Positions 33,990 to 46,929 of a stretch of DNA of 64,000 nt are shown one piece after another. Both the position numbers and the translations under genes were made by a program. The notes under the pieces are model-generated. The model searched no databases. It was not told the DNA's origin and worked only from the letters and a program-made list of their open reading frames with translations. Location: the NCBI RefSeq assembly GCF_964275005.1, contig NC_092692.1, positions 14,840,084-14,904,083 on the forward strand, given 5' to 3'. How positions within the stretch are numbered: the stretch's first letter is position 1; the number at the start of each line of letters is the position of its first letter. This DNA comes from Diadema setosum (Eukaryota; Echinodermata; Echinoidea; Diadematoida; Diadematidae).

Positions 33990-34480
33990 CTTAATTTGAT
34001 TATGAGCAGTTGCCAAACATTGTCAAGTCATGTTAAAAAGTGCAAAAATCACATAATTACATCAGCTTGCTGTATTGTCAGAACTTTGGCATGCTTCTCA
34101 TTTTATTCACTCCTGAAGCTAAACTTCATTTTATCATTGACATTGAAAAACGATAAACAAAGTTGTAAAATAAACACAGCAGTAAATCATGTTAAAGTTT
34201 TGTCAAAATTATTACAGTTTGCAGCTAATTGTCAGAACTCAGATGTGCTTCTGGTTTGATTTACTCGAGAGTCAAGTTACCTTCAATTTCTCATTGACCT
34301 TTACAAAGGAACAATGGGTTACATGCAAACACATTGGTAAACCATGTTATACAAGTTTTGTTAAACTTAAAATCACATGTATTTAGTAATTTACAGTTTG
34401 CAGTTAATTGTCAGAACTCTGATTTGATTTACTCAAACTTCAATTTCTCATTGACCTTGAAAAAGTTTTACTGACCATAA
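33990..34480 (+). repeat. diverged tandem repeat, ~160-bp unit, three copies
   Basis: TTGTCAGAACT(C/T)...GATTTACTC...TCAATTTCTCATTGACCTT and GTTTTGTTAAA-like segments recur near 34070, 34230 and 34410 in the same order. The copies are clearly diverged. Confidence 0.6.
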
Positions 34481-34498
34481 TTATTTCCGGAAGAGTTT

Positions 34499-34560
34499 GT
34501 GTGTGTGTGCGTGTGTGTGTGTGTGTGTGTGTGCATGCGTCTGTGTGTGCGTCTGTGATT
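34499..34560. repeat. (GT)n microsatellite
   Basis: GTGTGT run with few interruptions, downstream of TTCCGGAAGA. Confidence 0.85.
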
Positions 34561-34794
34561 GCCATCAACCGCGGACCACTCCATCAAAAACTACCTTCTA
34601 ACCGCGGACGTACGTGCTATGGGGGACCGTCCACGGTTGAGATAACGATTCAGTCGTATCAAATTTACGACAATAGAGAGGGTGTGTGAAAATTGGATTG
34701 ATCAGAGATTCGTCCGCGGTTTCATGTAAAAGGGCAACTTGGTGGGTACGATTTGTGTAAGCAACATCGACCTGTGTATCACTGATGTTTCACA

Positions 34795-35040
34795 GCGCCC
34801 CCTCATGACGGCGCGGCTGCTGGAAACGTACGCGTACGTACGCCTGGCAAGGCTGGCCTAGCTGCTAGCATAATACGGGGGTTTACGGCCGGCCGGCCCC
34901 GCCCCGGCCACGATGATGCGCTAGCTGCAGCAGGCATAGCCACTTTTGACAAATCCGAGGGCCGCCCAAACCACGGCACGAGACCGGCTAAAAGAAGGAA
35001 CAGAAGTAGGGAGTGGAATCTACTCGAGATGCAGCAAAGT
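34795..35040 (+). promoter_or_regulatory. CpG-dense promoter candidate of the SET-recombinase gene
   Basis: CpG-rich DNA (GGCGCGGCTG, ACGTACGCGTACGTACGCC, GGCCGGCCGGCCCCGCCCCG) stands out from the AT-rich flanks. It runs directly into an ATG at 35029 and a consensus donor. A GC-box-like CCCCGCCCC is present and no TATA box is seen, as expected for a CpG-type promoter. Confidence 0.45.
35029..35038 (+). CDS. SET-recombinase gene, candidate exon 1
   Basis: ATGCAGCAAA is followed by GTAAGT, leaving phase 1, which fits the acceptor at 51271 exactly. It contributes MQQ plus one base. The assignment rests on promoter-like context, donor quality and phase only, and a 16-kb first intron must be accepted. 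It also fits in phase with the alternative acceptor at 39810. Confidence 0.4.
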
Positions 35041-35346
35041 AAGTGAGGCATATTATTTTATGGTAGCACAAATAACTGCAGTATCACATTTTGAGGGCTA
35101 GTTTTTATAACTATTCATTGTATTCATTTGTGTGCAAGCCACGAGTGCAGTGGCAATGCCAGTATGGATATTGGTCTAGGTGTCTCCGCGCTCTTTGCAC
35201 GGCATGCCCGCGCTGACCGGCCTCTTTTAGCCTTTATATCTCCGGGTTTGCCAAGCAAAATAGATCTGTAACGTTAGTATTCTATAGACTTTTAGTCCTC
35301 AGGTCTGGTCTCTAGATAAATATACTTGAACGACATGGTAACTTCC

Positions 35347-35374
35347 AGTGGTAACTACCATGGTAGTTACCACT
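35347..35374. repeat. perfect 28-bp palindrome
   Basis: AGTGGTAACTACCA is followed by its exact reverse complement TGGTAGTTACCACT. The same GTGGTAACT/AGTTACCAC motifs form the inner arms of the MITE at 36485-36640, so it is likely a relic of that family. Confidence 0.7.
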
Positions 35375-36484
35375 ACCATTACTTAGAACTACAACAGAAG
35401 AGGAAGATTGGATGTGAAGTGTGTGGGTTTTTTACCTGTAGGCCTAACTGAGGACTCTCTGATTTTTTTTTTTTTTTTTTTTTTTTTTTGATACTGCTAG
35501 AGTAGGTGAGGGTAATTTCGGCCGCCTTGGCAAACTTTGGATCATATCTTCGCTCACACAATCTGATCTAATAATTATACTGAGTAGGTCCAGGGTAGTA
35601 GCACTAGCGTTACGTTAGCAGTCACCCGCCATACATCCTTCATAAGTGCCTCGTAGTACTTTATAGACTCAAGTCTAACAATGCATAACGTTAGTTTTAT
35701 CGTAGATAGCTAGTACAAGAAACCTGGCTGCATAGATTTGGTGTCGGGACATAAAGTCTCTATTTCCTAATCACTTTAAAAACTGAGAATTTGGAAGTCG
35801 AGTGTGATTTTGCACTTCCTTACGTGTGCAATAAGGAGACATGTCACATAGGCCTATTGTTAGAATAGATCTAACGTTATACGTGTAGAAAGTTCTAGTT
35901 GTGTATGTACACTGTCCTCATTTTCTGTCATTGTCATATTCTTTAACTTAATTTAGTTGGGGTTAAGCCACTTTGTTTTTGTTTGTTTGTTTCTTTGCTT
36001 GTGTTTTTGTAAACTAGACCCGAGGATACTATTACTATAGTACACATACAGAAGTTGTAGGCCTACCTACACTCCCTACAGTAGCTGGTATGCACTTCCT
36101 TAGAGTTACAAAATAACCATTGTGCAAGTAACCATCCCCTACCTAAAGTGGCAGAGATGTGAGATTCAACCCTGCCACTAGGGTGACAGGGCCGGGAGTT
36201 TTATGGCCCCCACATGAGGAGTAATTTCTGTAAGTTTTACATTTAAATGATAATAAAAACGAATAGTAGCCCTGAAAATAGTCTATAGTATTCAGTAAGG
36301 CAGAAGAAAGGGAACGATGGTCATGGCCTTAGATTTGAGTGTAGATGTGGATACCAAGCAAGTAATTGTATAATTATAATCTTCTAGTTCTAGCAGCACT
36401 TCACATACCGTACATATTTCTGCACAATTTATTGTTCACTCTACTTTGTATGTAAATTATGATTGGCCCTTGAGGGCCCATGGC

Positions 36485-36640
36485 CCGTTGCATAAAAGTT
36501 ACTACAGTGTATACTAACTTTGCCATCCAGTGGTAACTTCATCTATGGAAATCTTGATTTCAGTTGGCTGTTGAGTATTGTTGCCATGGTAGTTACCACT
36601 GGATGGCAAAGTTACCATAATTATAAATTTTATGCAACGG
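36485..36640. mobile_element. palindromic MITE, CCGTTGCATAAAA ends
   Basis: Ends CCGTTGCATAAAA and TTTTATGCAACGG are inverted. Inner arms TAACTTTGCCATCCAGTGGT and ACCACTGGATGGCAAAGTTA are perfect. The element is 156 bp and non-coding. Confidence 0.8.
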
Positions 36641-37054
36641 TATGTCCCTGGTCTCCCAAAGTGCCATTACAGTATGCATACCACTCTGCAGTGCGCTGAT
36701 CTTCAACTATGAAGGATGCACTTCTACAGAAGAAGAAGATTGGATGTGAAGTGTGTGTGTAATTTTTTTTACATGTAACCGAGGACTCTCCTCTATTGCT
36801 TGTGTACATTACTAGTATGCCTAAGTGCACATCATATGGATACCAAGCAAGTAAATAGTAATCTAAAAGTACATTGAATGGGAAGTGTGTTTATTCGATC
36901 AATTGGGCAAAGAAAATTTCCATTCTTGGACAATAACATTTGGAGTTTATATCCAAAACAACTATTATTATTATTATTATTATTTGCCTGGTTTATCCAA
37001 ACTACTTACAACCTGACATACCGTTCACATGAAATAAAGACAGTCCTCCATCAA

Positions 37055-37645
37055 TAGCCGGGTTCACACGTACACCAATTAGCGGGATACAAATCTCGAG
37101 ATTTGCATCGCGATCGTCATCCCGAGTTTTTTGCACGTGTGGACAGAAAAAACCCGAAAATTAGCGGGATAAGCATCGCGATGCTAATCCCAAGAAATCT
37201 TGCGCTGGTTCGTCAATTAGCGGGATAATTGGCCCCGCGCTGGTACGTGTGAACGGTCGGGATTAGAATCTCGAGTTTTTATATCCCATCATGCAATGCG
37301 CACATCACAACAGCGAGGCCTCTGCGAAGAGGTCCTTCACCTCTTTGGAGCACAACAACAACAGCGCGCGAATCACACCACTGACGCGTAAAAGACAATG
37401 GACAAAGGAAAGTGCGCGCAGGCAGTGATAGAGAAGGGCGCTGCGTGACCCAGTTTGCAGGCTTTGCTGTTATCTCTATCGGCAATTAGCGGGATAATTC
37501 GGTACGTGTGGACGCTCGCCAAATTAGCGGGATACCGATCGCGATCGCTATCCCGCTAATTTGGTACGTGTGGACGCTCGCAAAAAAAACTCGGGATGAG
37601 CATCGCGATCGTCATCCCGCTAATTTGTACGTGTGAACCCGGCTA
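37055..37645. mobile_element. MITE with TAGCCGGGTTCACACGTAC ends
   Basis: Exact inverted termini TAGCCGGGTTCACACGTAC and GTACGTGTGAACCCGGCTA enclose 591 bp. Internally AATTAGCGGGAT and GATCGCGATC motifs repeat several times in both orientations. It interrupts a copy of the GAGGACTGTCCTC repeat. The GC/CpG content is unusual for this window. A PIF/Harbinger-type origin is possible but not shown. Confidence 0.85.
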
Positions 37646-38640
37646 ATGATGCGCGCAGGGTATCCATACTACAGATTTCAACTGGTAAAAATGTAAGTGT
37701 TCTAGGGGAAATAAAGAGGATAGCTGTTTCTCTCCTTGATTCTACTATTTATCAAAGAGGCTCTTGGTTCATAGACCTAGTTTTGGCTTATACTAAAACA
37801 TTAGGTTTGAGTGTATGTGGATACCATGCGAGCAAATCACAATCTGCATTGTTACATTGAATGGGAAGTATGCTTATTTGCCTAGTTTATCCAAATTATA
37901 AATGTACTCTATCAAGCCTGAGTTGAGTACACATGCATAAGAGAACAGTCCTCGATTACAAAATTTGTAATCAAACATGCATGGTACAATGTATATATCC
38001 TACAGATTCCATTAACTTGTAGTACATGGAAGTGTTCAAGGGGGGGGGGAGGGGATAACCATCTCGATCTCTCATGGTTTTAACTTTTCAGCAAAGAAAC
38101 TCTTGGTTTGTACATGCACAACTATTTTTTGGCATGGACCAGAACATTAGTTTTGAGTGTATAATGGATCAAGCAAGTGTATAGTATATAATCTTGGTAG
38201 ATTGGATGTGAATTGTGAGCTTTTGACTAAGGACTGTCCTCTATTGCATGTGTACATTAGGTTTGAGTGTACAAGCCAGTGGATACCATGCAAGCAAATT
38301 ATAATCCAAGTACATTGAACGGGAAGTGTGTTAATTTGCCTAGTCTATGATTCTTAAATTACTCAAACCTAATTTACACAGTCATTACAGAACAGTCCTT
38401 AATTATAGATGTAAATAATCAAACATGCATTACATGTCCATAGTACAGATTCCAACTGGTAATGTACTTTGTAAGTTTTCAAGGAGAAAAAAAAGAGAGG
38501 ATATATGTAAGTGTCTCTCTCCTGGATTCTACGTTTTATCAAAGGAGCTCGTGGGGTAATAGAAAGGGAGATCAATACTTTTCGTGCATGCAAATGAAAC
38601 AAAATTTTAGAGTGAGTCATGGCCTAGATGGGAATCTCGT

Positions 38641-39809
38641 ATAACCTCACTCTCAAATGATAGTATTCAAAGTTGGCTGCCCTGTATTGGGTTTTCTGGC
38701 CACTGGAATTAATCCAAGATGCCATAGATATTACTTTGTTGTTCCAAGTTACTTGTGTATTTTCTATGATAGCAAAGAAAAAAGTCAGCCACATAGCGTA
38801 GATGCAAAATGGCAAATAGATTACATGTGAAACAAAGTGATGGGTGATGTTATCAAGATTTAAATATGGAAACTGAATGGAAAACTGCCCTTCATCAATG
38901 GAAGTAAACACAAGTCACTGATTTCCATTTTTTGGTAGTAACTATATTCTGATAAAAATGCAGGGCATGCATACTCAGGTTGGTCATAGTAGAAATATGA
39001 AATAAGATTAAATATGTTATGATGGTAGATATTTGGGGAATATTGTTCCCTTGACAATCTGGATCAGTATTTGAATAATTTCAACTGATTTTACTTCAAT
39101 AATTATGCAAAATACCCATAAACATGATTCTCCACACAATAAACGAATGTGGGACAAAGTGTCCCATGTACTACGTAATTGTCCCATATGTAACATGTTA
39201 TATCTGTCTTAAATCAGAACCTGTAATAACAGTTTTTTACCTCATGACTTGAAACTTGAGTTTTGTGACTTTTATCATGCTGACTTAGAAGTTACAGACT
39301 GTATAGAATGAACTACTTTCAGAGAGTTTTGAGGTTGAAAAAATGTTCATAATAACAAAGTTTTTCCTGGTCCCATATGTAACGGCACATATTTTCTCTT
39401 CTAAAATCTGTAGTTGTCAAGGTCATTTTCTCCATTTTTTACATGATTCTTCTCCTAGATATCAGTCAACATGATAAAGTCCAATATGATCAAAGGTCAT
39501 TAACACTATTTTTCAGGTCATAAAAGTCTCTGAGTGTCCCATACGTAATATGTGCATTATCTTAGACTTGCCCTAATCCTTGTAATGGTAGCATATGAAC
39601 CTTTTGAGTTTATTTAATATCTTCTTTTGGTAATGATCTTTACTAAAAATTTATTACATATGTGTCAAAAAAGTAATTTTTATTGTTGTAAATTTGTGTA
39701 TTTTGTGGTTTTCATATATGTGCATGCTTCTGGCCACCAGGACATTTTTTTTTTCCAGTTTCTTACTGTGCATGTTTCAGAACTCATCTTGGTCAATTTG
39801 TTTCCACAG
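38641..39809. other. no gene recognised; GTCCCATATGTAAC motif recurs
   Basis: AT-rich intronic sequence. GTCCCATATGTAAC or close variants occur near 39160, 39180, 39370 and 39537, so a diverged repeat is present at 39120-39560. A 95-codon minus-strand ORF (38624-38911) shows no domain. Confidence 0.4.
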
Positions 39810-40288
39810 CTTCATTCACCATATCCTGTGCTGACAGCACCCCTCCCACCTCCCATTCATCACTAAGTTCTTCTACAGTATCTCTTTCTTTTCATTTCAA
39901 CTCTGCCATTACCCCTCCTCCTACTCCTAATTCTGAAATTTCTTCCACATCGCTTTCTCCATCTTTGCCTTCTCTCTCATTGTGTTCAACCCATCCACTT
40001 CCTCCCGTTTCTCCTTCTCCTTCTCTCACTTCCTTCCATTCTATCCTGCCTTGCACTCCTTCTTCTTCTTTCTCTGCATTCCCCTCTCCCCCTCCTGCTT
40101 GTTCCTTTATTTCTCATCCACCCTTGATTTCAGCTCCTTCCCATCACTCAAATCCTATTCCTACCACTGTTCCCAGTTCTCTTCCTGCTTCTTTCCATTC
40201 TGTGTTGTATTTCTTTCTTGTTTTACTTCTCCTCTTGCTTTTCCTTTTCATTCTCCTTCTCATTCTTGTTTATGTTTTGAATAACTAA
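39810..40288 (+). CDS. possible alternative terminal exon, Ser/Pro-rich with hydrophobic C-terminus
   Basis: After the acceptor TTTCCACAG one frame stays open for about 159 codons in phase with exon 1 at 35038. The peptide is Ser/Thr/Pro-rich (FTISCADSTPPTSHSSLSSS) and ends in a continuous hydrophobic segment (VLYFFLVLLLLLLFLFILLL) before the stop. The DNA is strongly pyrimidine-rich, so a chance ORF in low-complexity sequence is a real alternative. No conserved domain is seen. Confidence 0.25.
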
Positions 40289-41443
40289 TCGTCATACTGC
40301 AGTTGTTGTTTTTTTAATGTTCCCTTTATGGAGGTGGGGGGGGGGGGATGTGATCATGGGACTAATCTCCATGGGCTCTGTTGGTAAGTACATTTTGTAC
40401 ATCAACTCATTACCTTGATTTTTATTTGCAGTTATGTGATCAGCTGCATAGCAGACTACCTATCAATTTCGTCAAGATTTTTCCTCTTTCTTTCTTTTCC
40501 TTTTTATTCTTTCCAACTATTTTTTGTTCGCGGATTATCACTATAATGCGATGCTCCCTGTGCTTGTAACTTGGCCATCGTATATGTGCCAGGACCAGTT
40601 TTCTCATGTATTAGTTTTTTGTAGTTCGGATCACGTGCAGCCTGTAGGTGCCATTCTATCTTTTTTTCAAAGCCTTATATTGGCAATAAATTCATTACCA
40701 AAAATCATATCAAAAGCAAATTTGGTACACATAAACTTCCACATCATGGTCACGTCCTGAATGTGTACAAATGTAACTGTCTTGTCGCATCTTGGTCTGT
40801 CCATGTTACACGCGTTCACCATGAAGTCTAGAAATGGTACAAAACACAATTTTCAATAGAATTTTACAGCTATTATTATCTTCTCTCAAAAAAATGAGCC
40901 ATTCAATCGAAAAACAGCAAAGTTCCAATGAGTACCGGTATTCATAATTTGACCATCATAATTATGTTAGTACATACTATTCTGTCCTGCTTTACATGTG
41001 TTCACCCATTTTTTTTTTTTTTTTTCATCTTGGCATAGATTTTAATGGATTGCTTGATTGGAGCAATTTGGGGGCACAATTTTCTCTCATTGAAGTGTTC
41101 TAGATTATATTCAGGGAAAATGCACATGGGAAACAGAAAATAAAGAGACATCTCTGAAAAGTACCCATTGAATGTGGAAATGCCCATTTATTATATTTAT
41201 ATTAAAATAATATAGGGAATGTAATGAAAAGCTAATGGAGAGAGCACGTAAAAATATTATTACACCCTTGACAGTGGTAATTTACTGTTCCATCTGAATT
41301 ATCATGCATTAGGTCGCTAGTACACCGTTTGTGAGCAAGCGAAGCGCGCGAACACTTGACAAAATTAAAGTAGCAAATCCAAAAGAAGTAGTATAGTGTA
41401 CACAAAGTGTACACAAGTGTACACTTTGTTGTAGCTCTCACTA
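40289..41443. other. no gene recognised
   Basis: AT-rich intronic DNA with a G run at 40337-40347, a T run at 41010-41026 and a 13-bp-arm palindrome at about 41403-41432 (ACAAAGTGTACAC, two bases, then its complement). Confidence 0.4.
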
Positions 41444-41447
41444 TTAA

Positions 41448-41965
41448 CTCTTTATGTGCCATGGTGGAAACCCCCCGTGTGCCACGTTATTCTGAGACAG
41501 GAAGGTACAGTGTAGTCATGCTTTGAGAAGGAATTCTGTTTTCCCAATGTGTATAAATTCTACAGATTTCTGTTAAGATGGGCATAATAGCAGCCAAAGT
41601 TAAAGAGGAATGCCAAGCTTTGTTTCGATATAAATTATATGACGAATCTATTTTCAATTTTCTTTTAAATGACCACTTGCTACATTACTGTAAAGGCATG
41701 ACTTTTGCACGTAAAACCGTGACAGTAACTTAGAATGTACGAGCAAATCTAGTTGGGAACAAGGCTTGATAGTCAATCACCACATAGAATGCAAGCCGTA
41801 TGAGAAACAAAAGCACGAGATGTACGCTTTCATTGTGCCACGGGATTAGAAGTGATCGCTTCGCCGATTTATCGATCGGTTTTGGTGGCTTTGTTTGTTG
41901 AGCAGAATATGCGAAGTTGGCACGCCGTTGACTGAGTCGAACGTGCGAACGTGGCATGTAAAGAG
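41448..41965. mobile_element. TTAA-flanked MITE, CTCTTTA ends
   Basis: Flanked by TTAA at 41444-41447 and 41966-41969. The ends CTCTTTATGTGCCA and TGGCATGTAAAGAG are inverted. 518 bp, no transposase. piggyBac- or Kolobok-like by target site only. Confidence 0.75.
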
Positions 41966-44091
41966 TTAATTAATTGTATCCAATATAGGTATATATCCAT
42001 ATATCGTTATTGGTATCCATATACGCTCAAACCTAATGTCCTGGCCGCCCATGCCAAAAATAGGTGTATAAACCAAGAGCTTCTTTGTGAAAAAGTAGAT
42101 TCCAGGAGAGAGACAGTTATTTTTTTCCTCTTCCTTGGACACTTACCTGTAGTGTATTACAGTTGGAATCTGTAGTATGGATATACCATGGATGTTTGAT
42201 AATTTACATGATGAAACTGAAGAGTGCTCTCTATTGCATAGCATGTATACATCAGGTTTGATTTTAAAAGTTGGACAAACTAGGCTAATAAACACACTTT
42301 CCTTTATGCTTACAATGTAGATTACAATTTGCCTGCATAGTATTCATGCACTCAAACCTTACGTGTATGTACACAAGCAATAGAGGACAGTCCTCAGTTA
42401 CATGAAAAAAAAAATCACACTTCACATCTAATCTACTCTTTGTACATAGATTATGTACAATACACTTGCTTTGTATCCATTGTATACACTCAACCCTAAT
42501 GTTCTGCTCCACTTTAATATTCCAGAAATAGATCTATGCATGAGACCTTCAATGATAGAAACATATAGAATCCAACAGAGAGAGACAGATATTTTTTTGT
42601 TTTCCCCTTCAAAACTTGTGTATTAACAGTTGGAATCTGTAGTATGGCTATACCATGCATGTTTAATTATTTACATGTAATTGAGGAATGTTCTCTACTG
42701 CATGTGTAAATCAGATTTGAGCAATTTGGATAAACCAGGCAAACAAACACACTTCCCATTCAATGTGCTTAGATTACAATTTTCTTGTTTGGCATCCACT
42801 CATATACACTCAAATGTAACACAAGAAATAGAGGACGGTCCTCAGTGACATGTAAAAACAATCACACTTCACATCCAATATACACTTGTACCTGGATTAT
42901 ATGTACAATACACTTGCTTGGTATCAACAATCATTTAACCGAATGTTCTAGTCCATGCAAGGAGGTTCTTGGTCCATGCCAAATACAATGTAGGAAAACC
43001 AAGAGCTTTTTTTATAAAAAGTAGAATCCAGGAGAGAGATGGTTATCTTTTTTTTTTTTCCTTACAGACACTTACACTAAATTACCAGTTGGATTCGTAC
43101 AATTGTACATGTAGCGTGGCTATACCATTCATGTTTGATTATTTACATGAATCGAGGAATGTTCTCTTTTGCATGTGTACACATGTACATCAGGTTTGAG
43201 TAATTTGGCTAAACGAGGCAAATAAACACTTCCCATTCAATGCACTTTGATTTATAATTTGCTTGCTTGGTATCCACATACACTCAAACCTAATGTGCAC
43301 GAGCAAATAGAGGACAGTCCTCGGTTACATGTAAAAACTCACACTTCACAACCCATCTATCAAGATTATGTACAATACAATATACTTATTTGGTATTCAT
43401 ACACTCAAACCTAATGTTCTGGTCCATGCAAAAAAAAAAAAAAAAAAAAAAAGATCTATGCACCAAGAGCTTCTATGGTAAAAATGTATCCAAGAGAGAG
43501 AGAGAGAGATAGACAGAGACAGACAGTTATCTTTTTGTTATCCCCTTCAACACTTACGTGTACTGGAGTATTACCAGTTGGAATCTGTAGCATGGATAAG
43601 GATATGTATGCATTACTATGCATGTTTTATTATTAACATGTAATTGAGGACTGTTCTCTATTGCATGTGTACATCAGATTTGAGCAATTTGGATAAACTA
43701 AGCAAACGAACACACATTTCCATTCAATGTACTTAGATTACGATTTGCTTGTTTGGCATCATCATATACACTCAAATATAAGTACACAAGAAATAGAGGA
43801 CGGTCCTCAGTGACATGTAAAGAATCACACTTCTCATCCAATCTACCTAGATCATAATACAACTTTGTATACTTCCTTGGTATCTACACTGTACAATAAA
43901 ACCTAATGTTCTAGTCTATGCCAAATACAATGTAGGAAAACCAAGATTTTTTTATTATTTTTTTTTTTTTTATAAAAAGTAGAATCCAGGAGAGAGATCA
44001 AAATCTTTTTTTTTCTTCCTTATAGACACTAACACGTATTACCAGTTGGAATTTATAGCATGGATATACCATGCATGTTTGAATATTTACA

Positions 44092-44855
44092 TTCTTGAAT
44101 CGAGGAATGTTCTTTCTTGCATACAGAAAGTGTACGTCAGGTTTCAGTAATTTGGATAAACAAGGCAAATAACCACTTCCTACTCAATGCACTTATAGAT
44201 TTACAATTTGTTCGCTTGGTATCCATACACTCAAACCTAATGTACACAAGCAAATAGAGGACATCCAGTCCTCAGTTACATGTAAAAAAAAATCACACTT
44301 CACATCTAATCTACCTAGATTATGTACAATATACTTGCTTGGTATCCATATACCCTCAAACCTAATGTTGTGGTCCATGCAAAAAATAGATCTATGTATA
44401 CCAAGAGCTTCAATGATAAAAAGTAGAATCCAGGTGAGAGAGACAGTTACCTTTTTGTTCTCCCCTTAGTGCTGTAAGTATTGAAGGGGAGAACAAAAAG
44501 ATAACTGTCTCTCTCTCCTGGATTCTACTTTTTTATCATTGAAGCTCTTGGTATACATAGATCTATTTTTTGCATGGACCACAACATTAGGTTTGAGTGT
44601 GCATGGATACCAAGCAAGTATATTGTACATATTCTAGGTAGATTAGATGTGAAGTACGTGTGATTTTTTTACATGTAACTGAGGACTGTCCTCTATTTGC
44701 TTGTGTACATTAGGTTTGAGTGTATGGATACCAAGCGAGCAAATTGTAAATCTATAAGTGCATTGAATAGGAAGTGGTTATTTGCCTTGTCTATCCAAAT
44801 TACTGAAACCTGATGTACACATGCAAGAAAGAACATTCCTCGATTCAAGAAAGCT
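44092..44855. repeat. long near-perfect inverted repeat (~375-bp arms, ~15-bp spacer)
   Basis: The left arm 44092-44467 is made of the reverse-oriented repeat family. The right arm 44483-44855 is its reverse complement with few mismatches. The arms meet around TTTTTGTTCTCCCCTT, a short spacer, and AAGGGGAGAACAAAAA. The DNA or its transcript could fold into a very long hairpin. Confidence 0.88.
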
Positions 44856-46380
44856 GTATATACATGTACTGGAGTATTACCAGTTGGAATCTGTAGTATA
44901 GATATGGATTATATGCATTACTATGCATGTTTTGTTATTAACATGTAATTGAGGACTGTTCTCTATTGCATGTGTACACAGATTTGAGCAATTTGGATAA
45001 ACTAGGCAAACAAACACACATTTCCATTCAATGTACTTAGATTACGATTTGCTTGTTTGGCATCCATAATTATACTTGTACACTTAAATGTATGTAAGTA
45101 CACAAGAAATAGAGGACAGTCCTCAGTGACATAAAAAAAAATCACGCTTCACATCCAATATACCTGGATCATGTACAATACACTTGCTTGGTATATCCGT
45201 GTGTACAATAAAACCTAATGTTCTAGTCCATGCAAAAAAAAAAAAAACAGATCTATGAACCAATTGAAAGAGCTTCTTTGATCATAACAAGTAGAATCCA
45301 GGAGAGAGACAATTATCCTTCTTTTTCCCTAGCAGATTATTGAGATTACATATTACCAGTTGGAAATTGTAATATCTACATGTAGAATATACCATGCATA
45401 ACATTGTATGAGGAATGTTCTCTATTGCATGTGTACATCAGATTTGAGTAATTTGGATAAACCGGACAAACAAACACACTTCCCATTCAATGTACTTCGA
45501 TTACGATTTCCTTGCTTGGCATCCATAAACACTCAAATGTAGACACAAGAAATAGAGGACGGTCCTCAGTTACATAAAAAAAAAAATTCACACTTCACAT
45601 CCAGTCTACCTAGATGTACAATACATCTATGTACCTATGTACAATACACTTGCTATAGTATCCATACACTCAAACTGAATGTTCTGGTCCATGCCAAAAA
45701 TAGCTGTACTATAGTGTATTGTACACATTAAGAGCTTCTTTGATAAAAAGTAGACACCAGGATAGAGACAGTTATCTTTTTTTTTTCTTCCTTGGACACT
45801 TGTGTATTACCAGTTGGAATCTGTCGTAAGAATTTACCATGCATGTTTTGTTAATTACATGAATCGAGAACTGTTCTCTGTTGCATGTGTTACATCAGGT
45901 ATGACTAATTTATTGGAGGAATGAGGCAAATAAACACTTCCCATTCAATGTATTTAGTGACAATTTGCATGCTTGGTATCCATATGCACTCAAAACCTAA
46001 TGTACTTTGTAGCAATGAGAGGACAGTCCTCAATTACATGTGAAATATCACACTTCACAACTAATATCCCCTAGATTATAACACTTGCTTGGTACATCCA
46101 CCCAAACCTAATGCTCTAGTCTGTGCCAAAAATAGATCTATGGACCAAGAGCTTCTTTGATAAGTAGTAGAATCAAGGAGGAAGATAGTTATCCTTTTTT
46201 TTTTCTCCACACTTAGATTACGTATTACCAGTTGGAATTTGTAGTGCGGATAAATCACACATGTACATGTTTATTTTCATGTACATATCATTGAGCATTG
46301 TTCTCTATTGCATGTGTATGTCAGGTTTGAGTAGTTTGGATAAACCATGGTGCAAGCAAATAAACAGACTTTAAATTTAA

Positions 46381-46767
46381 AGGGATCGTACAGTTTTGGT
46401 TGACACCTAATTTCAGGTTTCTAACATTTTTGGTGAAATAATGAGAAACCTCTTATAAAATATGAAAGAGCATGTAATTCTATGAGGAATTCAATGTTTA
46501 TTTGATGAAAATTGGTTTTGATATGGCTGAGATATCCAAAAAAGAGTGATTCTAATAAAGTGTGGGACCCACACTTTATTACGATCGCTTTGTTTTATTT
46601 TGTTTTTGGATGTTTCAGTCATTTCAAACCCGATTTTCATCACATAAACTTTGAATTCCCCTTAAAATGGTACGCTCTGTACTATATCTTAAGTGTTTTC
46701 TTGGTATCTCGCGAAAAGTTAAAAGCCCAATTCTCAGCTACACCAATACTATACATTAACCATCCCT
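46381..46767. mobile_element. TTAA-flanked palindromic MITE, AGGGATCGT ends
   Basis: TTAA lies at 46377-46380 and 46768-46771. The ends AGGGATCGT and ACCATCCCT are imperfectly inverted. The centre AAAGTGTGGGACCCACACTT is palindromic, and the arms carry GATGAAAATTGGTTTTGA versus AAACCCGATTTTCATC. The element is 387 bp inside a GAGGACTGTCCTC-family copy. Confidence 0.8.
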
Positions 46768-46929
46768 TTAATGTACTTAAATTATGATTTGCTTGCTTGG
46801 TATCCATATACATGTAAACCTAATGTACACAAGCAATAGAGGACAGTCCTCAGTTTATGTAAAAAATCACAATGTACATCCAATCTACCTACATGTAGAT
46901 TATAATTGATTGGTATCCAATACATGCAG

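Noticed and set aside
38624-38911. 95-codon minus-strand ORF
   Set aside because: Hydrophobic chance ORF in AT-rich intron, no recognisable domain and no splice context.
40337-40347. G run
   Set aside because: Simple homopolymer. One run cannot form a G-quadruplex with neighbouring tracts here.
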